From positions 1 through 8,038 of the forward strand of contig SKGZ01000233.1 of the NCBI GenBank assembly GCA_007117175.1: a DNA stretch of 8,038 bases. Reading direction: 5' to 3'. The notes under the pieces are model-generated. The model worked only from the letters and a program-made list of their open reading frames with translations. It was not told the origin of the DNA and made no database searches. A program made the translations under genes and the position numbers. The stretch comes from Bacteriovoracales bacterium. Its GTDB lineage: Bacteria; Bdellovibrionota; Bacteriovoracia; Bacteriovoracales; Bacteriovoracaceae. Of the stretch, positions 1 to 7,338 are shown piece after piece. The first letter of the stretch is position 1. Each line of letters begins with the position of its first letter.

Positions 1-1
1 A

Positions 2-958
2 AGTTTAAGCTATGCCAAGGCCATGGAGCTTTATGGCAGTGATAAACCCGACTTGCGCTATGGTCTAGAGCAAAGCCCTTTGAATGATTTTTTCCAGCAA
101 ACATCCTTTGATTTGTTTAAAAAAATGATTGCCCAAGGGGGCCTAATTAAAGCAATCTTTCTTTCCTCTCAGCAGGGAAGCTTAACTCGTAAGCAAATTG
201 ATTCTTTGCCAGAGGTGGTTCGGCCATTTGGTGGTCAGGGTGTGGCTTGGCTTAAGGTCAGTGCTGACTTTGAGCTCAGTGGTCCATTGAGTCGCTTTAT
301 TGATTCTTCTCTTTTAGATCAGCTTTTTGAAAATTGTCATCAGCAAAAGACAGAGGGAGTTTTTCTTTTTTGTGCCCATGCTCAAACCTCTAAGGCCCAT
401 GCCTGTGCCGATGCTTTAAGACGTCATTTAGCCAAAGAGCTCAACTTAATTGAAGAGGGACATCAATTTGTTTGGATTGAGGACTTTCCTCTGTTTGAAT
501 ATGACAGTGAAACTCAGCGCTACTATGCGTGTCATCACCCCTTTACTTCACCTCACCCTGATGACTTAGCTGATTTCTTGCAGGGTAAGAATTTAGCCAC
601 TTGTCGCGCTCAAGCTTACGATTTAGTGTGCAATGGTTTTGAGATGGCCGGAGGTTCTTTGAGAATCTATGATGAAAATGTTCAAGCGCAAATGTTTCGC
701 TGTTTAGGTTTAGGGCAAGAAGAAGTTCAGGCCCAATTTGGCTTTTTCTTAGAAGCACTTAAATATGGTACACCTCCACATGGGGGAATTGCCTTTGGTT
801 TTGATCGACTGGTGATGTTGCGTGCAGGCACAGACAATATTAGAGATGTGATTGCTTTTCCAAAAACAGCTTCAGCAGCGGATTTAATGGCAGGAGCTCC
901 TTCCTATCCTGCGGCAGAACAACTAAAAGAATTGGGAATAAAGTTTACTGATAGGTGA
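2..958 (+). CDS. aspS: Aspartyl-tRNA synthetase, C-terminal part (5' end outside window)
   Basis: Class II aminoacyl-tRNA synthetase that charges tRNA with aspartate in the cytoplasm. The reading frame is open from base 2, so the visible 318 residues are the C-terminal part of a protein usually near 590 residues; the anticodon-binding OB fold and class II motifs 1 and 2 lie upstream. Seen, numbered from base 2: the bacterial signature MELYGSDKPDLRYG (8-21), then a GAD insertion domain (about 27-140, including SLTRKQID and GGQGVAWLKV), which marks the bacterial rather than archaeal/eukaryotic type. The catalytic core resumes with FVWIEDFPLFEYD (156-168), HHPFTSPHPDD and GFEMAGGSLRIYD (212-224). 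Motif 3, GTPPHGGIAFGFDR (256-269), carries the ATP-binding arginine, and NIRDVIAFPKTASAADLM follows. The end is intact (TGA). Whether it also charges tRNA-Asn cannot be judged, because the deciding N-terminal residues are missing. The ATG at base 23 is an internal methionine, not the start. Confidence 0.97.
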   Translation, partial: SLSYAKAMELYGSDKPDLRYGLEQSPLNDFFQQTSFDLFKKMIAQGGLIKAIFLSSQQGSLTRKQIDSLPEVVRPFGGQGVAWLKVSADFELSGPLSRFIDSSLLDQLFENCHQQKTEGVFLFCAHAQTSKAHACADALRRHLAKELNLIEEGHQFVWIEDFPLFEYDSETQRYYACHHPFTSPHPDDLADFLQGKNLATCRAQAYDLVCNGFEMAGGSLRIYDENVQAQMFRCLGLGQEEVQAQFGFFLEALKYGTPPHGGIAFGFDRLVMLRAGTDNIRDVIAFPKTASAADLMAGAPSYPAAEQLKELGIKFTDR

Positions 959-971
959 AAGAGTTCTCTAT

Positions 972-999
972 TTGTCTTCTTTTCTACTTTTTATATAAT
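972..999 (+). promoter_or_regulatory. Predicted sigma70-type promoter for fadBA
   Basis: In the 79-bp gap after aspS there is a -35-like TTGTCT (972-977), a 16-bp spacer and a perfect -10 hexamer TATAAT (994-999). Transcription would start near 1006, giving a leader of about 32 bases that carries the fadB ribosome binding site (an A-rich AAAAAAGGA at 1022-1030, 7 bases before the ATG). No terminator hairpin for aspS is visible before it, so read-through from aspS may add to expression. I see no palindrome resembling the enterobacterial FadR operator. Confidence 0.65.
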
Positions 1000-1037
1000 G
1001 GTTGTGCTCTCATCAATTTTGAAAAAAGGAATGACCT

Positions 1038-3180
1038 ATGAGTTACAGTGGAAAAACCATCAAGACTTGGTTGGACTCCCAAGGGATCTATCATCTGGAG
1101 TTTAACAATACGCTTCAGTCCAGCAATGTTTTTAATAAGCAGACTTTAGCTGAATTAAAGCAGGCCTATGAAAATTTATCGCAAACAACCAATGTCAAGG
1201 CCTTGCTAATGCAAAGTGGTAAAGATCATTTTGTTTTAGGAGCAGATATTACTGAATTCATGGATTATTTTTCTTATCCACCAGAAAAATTAACCTCATG
1301 GTTAACAGAAACCAATCAATTATTTTCCCAATTTGAAGATTTACCTTATCCCACGGCCTGTGCCATTAATGGTTTTGCCTTTGGTGGTGGTTTTGAAATC
1401 TGTCTGACCACTGACTTTCGTTTAATGACGGCCAAAGCAAAGGTGGGACTATTAGAAACAAAATTAGGAATCATTCCTGGCTGGGGTGGAACAGTGAGAT
1501 TATCTCGTCTGACTTCTGCGGATAACGCCATTGAATGGGTGACGAGTGGTAAGCAATATTCAGCCAAACAAGCTTTTCAGGTAGGAGCTGTGGATGGAGT
1601 GATTGAAAATGATCAACTTATTTCATCTGCAGAGCAATTATTATTGCGAGCAGTGGAATCTTCTGTTGATTGGACAGAGCGTCGCCAACGTAAAACTTCT
1701 GCCCTCACTTTAAATCAAACTGAAGCCACCATGGCCTTTCAAACCTCCAAGGCCTATGTGGCTGGTCTGGCGGGTAAGAATTATCCCGCTCCGGTGAAAG
1801 CAGTGGATGTGATTGCCCAAGGAGCGAATCTTAAACGTGATGATGCTTTAAAAATTGAAACGCAAGCTTTTGTGGAATGCGCTCAAACCAAGACGGCCGA
1901 GTCTTTAGTCAGAGTTTTTTTAGGTGATCAATTCTTAAAAAAGAAATCTAAAAACTATAGCCAAAAAAGTGAGCGCATCAATCGAGCAGCTGTCTTAGGG
2001 GCAGGTATTATGGGAGGAGGAATTAGTTATCAATCGGCTTCTCGCGGGATTGCTGTCACTATGAAAGATATTAGTGATTCGGCCTTAGAACTTGGTATGA
2101 ATGAGGCTATTTCACTTCTTTCTAAGCAAGTAGCTAGAGGAAAAATCAATCAAGAGCAAATAGAAAAAGTAATTGCGCAAATTCATCCAACTCTTAATTA
2201 CGGTGACTTTAAGGATGTGAACTTTGTGGTGGAAGCGGTTGTAGAAAATGAAAAAATTAAAAAACAGGTTTTAAAAGAAGTGGAAGAGCAAACTTCTGAA
2301 AAATCATTTTTGGCCTCAAATACTTCAACTATTTCCATTACCCAATTGGCCAAAGATCTAAAAAGACCAGAGCGTTTTTGTGGGATGCACTTTTTTAACC
2401 CCGTTCACCGCATGCCTTTAGTGGAGATCATTCGCGGAGAAAAAACTTCTGAAGAAACCATCGCTGCTGGAGTGAGTTACGCTCTTTCCATGGGCAAAAC
2501 ACCCATTGTGGTGAATGACTGTGCTGGCTTTTTAGTGAATCGTGTGCTTTTTCCATATTTCTTTGGTTTTGTTTCTCTTATTGATGACGGAGTAGACTTT
2601 AGAAGAATTGATAAGGTGATGGAAAAGTTTGGCTGGCCCATGGGACCGGCATACTTATTAGATGTGGTGGGTATTGACACCGGCTTTCACGCTGCAGAAA
2701 TTATGGCCAACGCTTTTTCTGATCGAATGCAAATGGCCGATCATTCCATCCTTCATGCCATGTACCAGCAAAAAAGATTTGGACAAAAAAATAAAGTAGG
2801 TTTTTACTCCTATGAGAAAGATCGCAAAGGAAAATTAAAAAAGGTCTATAAAGAAGAAGTGGAGTCGCTGATTCAAAAAGTTGTGAAAAATAAGGTGGAA
2901 GTCAGCGATGAGCAAATAGTCGAGCGCATGATGTTTCCCATGATCTTTGAGTGCATCCGTTGCTTAGAAGATAAAATTGTGGAGAGTGCGATAGAGGTGG
3001 ATATGGGGTTATTACTTGGGCTCGGTTTCCCTCCATTTAGAGCAGGTGCTTTAAAGTACAGTGACGATATTGGCTTGCCCCAATTACTCGAGCGATCTTT
3101 GCAGTATGAAAAGCTTGGAAATATGTACCGTGCTCCACAAATGCTTAAAGACATGGTTCAAAACAATCAAAAATTTTATT

Positions 3181-3182
<2 letters not shown>
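1038..3182 (+). CDS. fadB: Multifunctional fatty-acid oxidation complex subunit alpha (FadB)
   Basis: Bifunctional enzyme of beta-oxidation: enoyl-CoA hydratase (with isomerase activity) in the N-terminal third and L-3-hydroxyacyl-CoA dehydrogenase in the rest; with FadA it forms a cytoplasmic alpha2beta2 complex. At 714 residues it is full length (E. coli FadB has 729) and aligns throughout. Crotonase fold: oxyanion-hole region FVLGADITEF (65-74) and NGFAFGGGFE (111-120), with the two catalytic glutamates at E120 and E140 (E. coli E119 and E139). The NAD-binding Rossmann motif GAGIMGGG is at 321-328. The dehydrogenase catalytic His is H451 in GMHFFNPVHRMPLVEIIRGE. The C-terminal dehydrogenase domain holds VNDCAGFLVNRVLFPYF, then GWPMGPAYLLDVVGIDTGFH and LLLGLGFPPFRAGAL. 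FadB is preferred over the anaerobic paralogue FadJ because of the close match and the FadA-sized partner. The ATG at 1038 has an A-rich Shine-Dalgarno 7 bases upstream; an ATG at 1031 is out of frame. No inactivating change seen. Confidence 0.96.
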
Positions 3183-4864
<1,682 letters not shown>

Positions 4865-4870
4865 AGCTAA

Positions 4871-4876
4871 CTCCTT
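4871..4876 (-). promoter_or_regulatory. Ribosome binding site deciding the regulator start
   Basis: Read on the minus strand this is AAGGAG, 6 bases before the ATG at 4864. It is the reason for choosing the 167-residue form over the 232-residue frame-open form. Confidence 0.8.
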
Positions 4877-4912
4877 TAAATTGCTTATCGGAATAAAAAA
4901 AAATTTCATTAT

Positions 4913-4925
4913 GCAATAATATTGC
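4913..4925. promoter_or_regulatory. Perfect 13-bp palindrome, candidate operator
   Basis: GCAATA-A-TATTGC: perfect 6-bp arms around one central base. It ends one base before the -35 hexamer of the pentapeptide-gene promoter and covers the likely -10 region of the regulator promoter. Cro/CI-type dimers typically bind such short, odd-length palindromes. That the neighbouring regulator binds here is inference. Confidence 0.55.
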
Positions 4926-4942
4926 TTGACGCAATTGGTCAA
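4926..4942. promoter_or_regulatory. Second inverted repeat over the -35 and spacer
   Basis: TTGAC (4926-4930) and GTCAA (4938-4942) are inverted with a 7-bp spacer that contains CAATTG. The repeat includes the -35 of the plus-strand promoter and a possible -35 of the minus-strand one. It may be a second, weaker operator, or simply two opposed -35 hexamers. Confidence 0.4.
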
Positions 4943-4954
4943 TCGTTTTACAAT
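4926..4954 (+). promoter_or_regulatory. Predicted sigma70-type promoter of the pentapeptide-repeat gene
   Basis: -35 TTGACG (4926-4931), exactly 17 bp, -10 TACAAT (4949-4954): each hexamer is one base from consensus, with ideal spacing. Transcription should start near 4961, leaving a leader of about 18 bases. This rules out the frame-open ATG at 4922 as a start, because it lies upstream of the expected transcript. Confidence 0.75.
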
Positions 4955-4966
4955 GAACTGACAGAC

Positions 4967-4975
4967 AAGGGGGGG
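4967..4975 (+). promoter_or_regulatory. G7 tract serving as ribosome binding site
   Basis: AAGGGGGGG, seven consecutive G at 4969-4975, lies 3 bases before the ATG at 4979. It is the only purine-rich stretch in the short leader and so must act as the Shine-Dalgarno. Homopolymeric G tracts are slippage-prone, which could alter spacing and translation strength. Confidence 0.5.
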
Positions 4976-4978
4976 CTT

Positions 4979-5338
4979 ATGAATGCACCGACAGTGGAAC
5001 GTGAAGATAAATACCTGAAAATAAATGAGTTTTGCCTGACCTCTGGTCAACAGATTCAATCAGAGCATTTTTATTCGCAATGTTTTTCAGGGGCAAAAAT
5101 TGCAAAAAATTGCTATCAGGGGGTTGTTTTTGCTAATTGCGATTTCTTTGCAACTCACTTTGAAAGCAATCGTTTTGTGAATTGTCACTTTGTGAACTGT
5201 CGTTTTTCTTTCTCTCACTTGAAAGAAAATATTTTTGAAAATTGCCATTTTTCGGCTAATGAGGGACTGGCCTTTACTTTGAGCCAGAATGTTTGGCTTC
5301 ATTGTAGTGCGCCTTTGATTTACCAAGAAAACACATAA
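4979..5338 (+). CDS. Small cysteine-rich pentapeptide-repeat protein
   Basis: 119 residues, no signal peptide, predicted cytoplasmic. From residue 26 to 91 every fifth residue is a bulky hydrophobic: I26, F31, F36, I41, Y46, F51, F56, F61, F66, F71, F76, L81, F86, F91. That makes 14 consecutive pentapeptides, or about three and a half coils of the right-handed quadrilateral beta-helix of this family. Small residues, mostly Cys, sit two before the central residue (C54, C69, C74, C89 in NCxF units), as in Qnr/MfpA-type members. Qnr and MfpA are about 180-220 residues and dimerise through a C-terminal helix. This one is shorter, with a non-repeat N-terminus (1-25) and a short C-terminal cap (92-119), so gyrase protection must not be assumed. 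Eight cysteines in total. The start at 4979 follows from the promoter and G-rich site. Divergent from the HTH regulator; its 3' end overlaps the convergent barrel gene by 19 bp. Function unknown. Confidence 0.85.
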   Translation: MNAPTVEREDKYLKINEFCLTSGQQIQSEHFYSQCFSGAKIAKNCYQGVVFANCDFFATHFESNRFVNCHFVNCRFSFSHLKENIFENCHFSANEGLAFTLSQNVWLHCSAPLIYQENT

Positions 5339-6096
5339 TTGACCACAAAGGAGACTCCCGTGCCGTTGAGGTCTTCATAACCGTAGGGGCTATCTGTTTC
5401 ACCAGGCAGCCTTCTATAGTCGGTGGTCTCACGATCAAAGGTATTGACCTGATGCAAAAGCAGTTCAATTCCCCAGTATGACTCCTTGATCTCAATGGGG
5501 AGTTCAAGCCCTAGCCCGAAGCTGGCGCCAATGCCACCTCCACTTTGATTGGGGATACTGCCATTTTCGACAAATTTATTATTTTGATACCAGTATTCAA
5601 AACGAACGGTAAAATAAGGATTGGCATAAGTAATGGCCCTGGATAAATCGGCGGTGTCAAAGTAAAAGCGATAGCCCACAAAGGGTCTCAAAAAACTAGT
5701 GTCCACTCGACCTACAGCTTCATCATCGATGGCCGTGACCGAGTCAAGAATCATGGTGTGGCTAGAAAACTGAATGCCCATCACAGCAGCATTTTGAAAA
5801 TCAAAGAAGTGAGTAAAACTCACACTATAAGTGGGGTGATTGTCATTATAGGCATTACCTCTATTGCCGGTAAAGGTTGTCACCCCCAGTCCAACATTGA
5901 GTGAATAGAATCGACCATGGCGATAAAAACGCTCATCTTTGGCCACTTGTTCTCCTTGGGGGTCATCGTTAAAATTGCTAAAGATATCTCCACCCACTTC
6001 TAGGTCATCTCCCATGATATCAACGATTTCATCTTCAAAGGTTTGTCCCCATGTGCTGGAGCAGATCAGTAAAAGTAGCAGTGGCCAATAATTCAT
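5320..6096 (-). CDS. Predicted outer-membrane beta-barrel protein
   Basis: 258 residues, family not recognised by name. An N-terminal hydrophobic segment (MNYWPLLLLLICSSTWGQ, about 1-18) looks like a Sec signal peptide but has no Lys/Arg in its n-region. An acidic stretch follows (20-55), likely periplasmic or a plug, and then alternating aromatic/polar strands typical of a barrel: RFYSLNVGLGVTTF (62-75), YSVSFTHFFDF (90-100), AAVMGIQFSSHTM (103-115), FLRPFVGYRFYF (135-146), YFTVRFEYWYQNN (161-173), GIGASFGLGLELPI (188-201), SYWGIELLLHQV (206-217). The last strand, GTGVSFVVNYVFSW (245-258), ends in an aromatic residue like a BAM-recognised beta-signal; perhaps 8-10 strands in all. The ATG overlaps the TGA of the preceding gene (ATGA) and has no Shine-Dalgarno. 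The upstream in-frame stop only 8 codons away leaves no better start. Stop overlaps the pentapeptide gene. Cargo or pore function unknown. Confidence 0.82.
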   Translation of the reverse strand: MNYWPLLLLLICSSTWGQTFEDEIVDIMGDDLEVGGDIFSNFNDDPQGEQVAKDERFYRHGRFYSLNVGLGVTTFTGNRGNAYNDNHPTYSVSFTHFFDFQNAAVMGIQFSSHTMILDSVTAIDDEAVGRVDTSFLRPFVGYRFYFDTADLSRAITYANPYFTVRFEYWYQNNKFVENGSIPNQSGGGIGASFGLGLELPIEIKESYWGIELLLHQVNTFDRETTDYRRLPGETDSPYGYEDLNGTGVSFVVNYVFSW

Positions 6097-6563
6097 AAGT
6101 AAAAATGGATAGCCGATTTAATAATATGATTGCCTAAGGTTTGAATATGTCTTTGTCCGTGGTGTTTATTCACCGAAAGACCTGCTTCAAACATAAAGCC
6201 AATACTTTCGAGCCCTGGGATATGAAATTCTGCTCCCAGTGTTCCATCCACTTGATAGCCACTTTCTCCTCCTTGTTTGAGGATGGCCGTCATGCCTGAG
6301 GCAAAAAAGGTCAGATTGGGTTCATCAAACAAGTGGCGATAAAATTTTAACCCCGCTCCATAATCAGTGTCATCACTATTGGCATCTACCGCCAACAGTG
6401 CCCCCCAAGAAAAGGTGCGAGAGCTCTGAACTTTGGTAGAAAGAGCAGGCATGTCATTGACCAATTGATTGGTGAGCCCAATGCCCATGCGCCCCATTAA
6501 ATTCGTTGAGTGGGCTGAGTGGCAAAAAGCTAAAAAAATGAGTGCAAAAATGAGATTTTTCAT
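6093..6563 (-). CDS. Small secreted protein, probable outer-membrane beta-barrel
   Basis: 156 residues, family not recognised. A clear signal peptide, MKNLIFALIFLAFCHSAHS, has a positive n-region, a hydrophobic core and an AxS cleavage site after residue 19. The mature part has glycine- and aromatic-rich amphipathic strands: MGRMGIGLTNQL (23-34), FSWGALLAVDA (51-61), DYGAGLKFYRHL (67-78), NLTFFASGMTAIL (83-95), YQVDGTLGAEFHI (103-115), IGFMFEAGLSVN (121-132) and IIKSAIHFYL (147-156). That is about the size and pattern of an 8-strand OmpX/OmpW-like barrel, though it ends in Leu rather than Phe. The start at 6563 is supported by AGGGAG five bases upstream. First gene of a two-gene operon; its TGA overlaps the next ATG, so the two products are probably made in linked amounts. 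Which protein family it belongs to, and whether it binds its neighbour, cannot be told from sequence. Confidence 0.78.
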   Translation of the reverse strand: MKNLIFALIFLAFCHSAHSTNLMGRMGIGLTNQLVNDMPALSTKVQSSRTFSWGALLAVDANSDDTDYGAGLKFYRHLFDEPNLTFFASGMTAILKQGGESGYQVDGTLGAEFHIPGLESIGFMFEAGLSVNKHHGQRHIQTLGNHIIKSAIHFYL

Positions 6564-6582
6564 AGAGACTCCCTTTTAAATA

Positions 6583-6611
6583 ATGCTAGGGAATGTTTTC
6601 AGCTTTGACAA
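6583..6611 (-). promoter_or_regulatory. Predicted promoter of the beta-barrel operon
   Basis: Read on the minus strand: -35 TTGTCA (6611-6606), 17-bp spacer, -10 TAGCAT (6588-6583). Transcription would start near 6576, leaving a short leader that still contains the AGGGAG site. The -35 lies on top of the opposing promoter's -35. Confidence 0.6.
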
Positions 6612-6633
6612 CAAAATGTCTTGGCTCTAGACT
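6605..6633 (+). promoter_or_regulatory. Predicted promoter of the yfgM-like/bamB operon
   Basis: Perfect -35 TTGACA (6605-6610), 17-bp spacer, -10 TAGACT (6628-6633, four of six). Transcription would start near 6640, about 24 bases before the ATG. AGAGG (6653-6657) is the ribosome binding site, six bases before the start. Five bases of its -35 are shared with the divergent promoter. Confidence 0.65.
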
Positions 6634-6663
6634 TGAGATCAAAAATAAAGAAAGAGGTATCAA

Positions 6664-7335
6664 ATGTCACAACAAGCAACCAATGAAGATTTAGAGAAGG
6701 TGATTGCTAAAACTCCTCTGGGAGAGAGATTACTAGCTCATTATAAATTGATTTTAGCTGCAGTGGGACTCATTTTGTTAATCGTTGTGAGCGTTCTTTA
6801 CTATCAGTCCGCACGGCAAAAAACATTAGCGGCGGAAAATCAAAAATTAGTACAGTTTGAAAATGAAGTGTTAAAACTTAACTCCCAAGAAGAAGTTCAG
6901 CTTGATGGCAAGCAAGTCTTACCTGCTTTTAAGGATTTTATCAGTGAGTTAAGATCGCCTGAGTTGGCCGTGGTGCATTTAGCTGAGATTTATCGCTTAG
7001 GTAAAGAGCATGCAATGGAAGAAGAATTAGCTGAGATTTATGATAGTCTTATTGCAAGGCTGCCTCGCAATAATTTCTCCTTCTACCTGGCAACTTTACA
7101 CTATAGTGTATTATTGGAAGATAGTGGAGAGTTAGAGCAGGCGCAAAAAGTTTTACGAGCGCTGATTAATCACCCCTTTAAAGTAGCCGATCATCTTTAC
7201 TTTCAATTAGGTCGATTGGCTTTTCAATCAGGGGATAGGCAAGAGGCAATGAAGCATTTAGAGTACTTGCAAAAAGAATTTCCGGCCAGCGAGTTTACTC
7301 GCCAGGCAAAAGCGCTTCTTAAATTAAAAGAATAA
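6664..7335 (+). CDS. YfgM-like single-pass membrane TPR protein
   Basis: 223 residues with a short cytoplasmic N-terminus (1-26), one transmembrane segment (about 28-47, LILAAVGLILLIVVSVLYY) and a periplasmic helical domain. The C-terminal half carries tetratricopeptide-type helix pairs, clearest at 176-209: DHLYFQLGRLAFQSGDRQEA continues into MKHLEYLQKEFPAS. A possible earlier pair spans 139-170, including SGELEQAQKVLRAL. Architecture, length (E. coli YfgM is about 206 residues) and the following bamB gene match YfgM, an inner-membrane ancillary factor that works with the SecYEG translocon and the PpiD chaperone on envelope proteins. The family assignment rests on architecture and synteny; sequence identity is low by eye, and a generic TPR membrane protein remains possible. 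It is the first gene of an operon with its own promoter and AGAGG site; bamB begins 3 bases after the TAA. Confidence 0.82.
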   Translation: MSQQATNEDLEKVIAKTPLGERLLAHYKLILAAVGLILLIVVSVLYYQSARQKTLAAENQKLVQFENEVLKLNSQEEVQLDGKQVLPAFKDFISELRSPELAVVHLAEIYRLGKEHAMEEELAEIYDSLIARLPRNNFSFYLATLHYSVLLEDSGELEQAQKVLRALINHPFKVADHLYFQLGRLAFQSGDRQEAMKHLEYLQKEFPASEFTRQAKALLKLKE

Positions 7336-7338
7336 TTG

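Larger units (their letters stand above)
4908..4942 (-). promoter_or_regulatory. Probable promoter region of the regulator gene (exact elements unclear)
   Basis: Several weak pairings are possible on the minus strand. One is TTGACC (4942-4937) with TATTAT (4921-4916), 15-bp spacer; another is TTGCGT (4934-4929) with CATAAT (4913-4908), 15-bp spacer. Neither has ideal spacing, so I mark the region rather than one promoter. Both options place the -10 on or beside the palindrome 4913-4925, as expected for autorepression. Confidence 0.4.

Noticed and set aside
1634..1647. GCAAT-TATT-ATTGC inside fadB, resembling the candidate operator at 4913
   Set aside because: The spacing differs by one base, it lies within codons for QLLL far from any promoter, and short AT-rich palindromes are expected by chance here.
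2873..3154. 93-residue frame on the minus strand inside fadB
   Set aside because: It is opposite a highly conserved coding region, with no ribosome binding site or recognisable protein character; it is a shadow of fadB codons.
4926..4942. LexA-type (SOS) operator for the pentapeptide gene, by analogy with qnr genes
   Set aside because: Neither CTGT-N8-ACAG nor GTAC/TTAC-GTAA-type boxes are present; TTGAC-N7-GTCAA does not match a LexA site I know.
4922..4978. Start of the pentapeptide protein at 4922
   Set aside because: This ATG lies in the palindrome/-35 region, upstream of the predicted transcription start near 4961. The ATG at 4979 has a G-rich site.
4865..5059. N-terminal extension of the regulator to 232 residues
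   Set aside because: It would cross the divergent promoter and overlap the pentapeptide gene, has no ribosome binding site at 5059, and adds a sequence with no domain character. The ATG at 4864 has AAGGAG at ideal spacing.
5135..5250. 15-bp-spaced AATTG(T/C) units as a DNA repeat or CRISPR-like array
   Set aside because: They are the codons for the NCxF pentapeptide units; the periodicity is explained by the protein repeat.
5345..5360. GGAG-A-CTCC as a terminator between the convergent genes
   Set aside because: A one-base loop cannot form a hairpin, no U tract follows, and the bases are barrel-gene codons.
5087..5507. Minus-strand frames of 79 and 77 residues over the pentapeptide and barrel genes
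   Set aside because: Their sequences have no signal peptide, domain or initiation site. The overlapping genes in the chosen frames show strong periodic or signal-peptide features.
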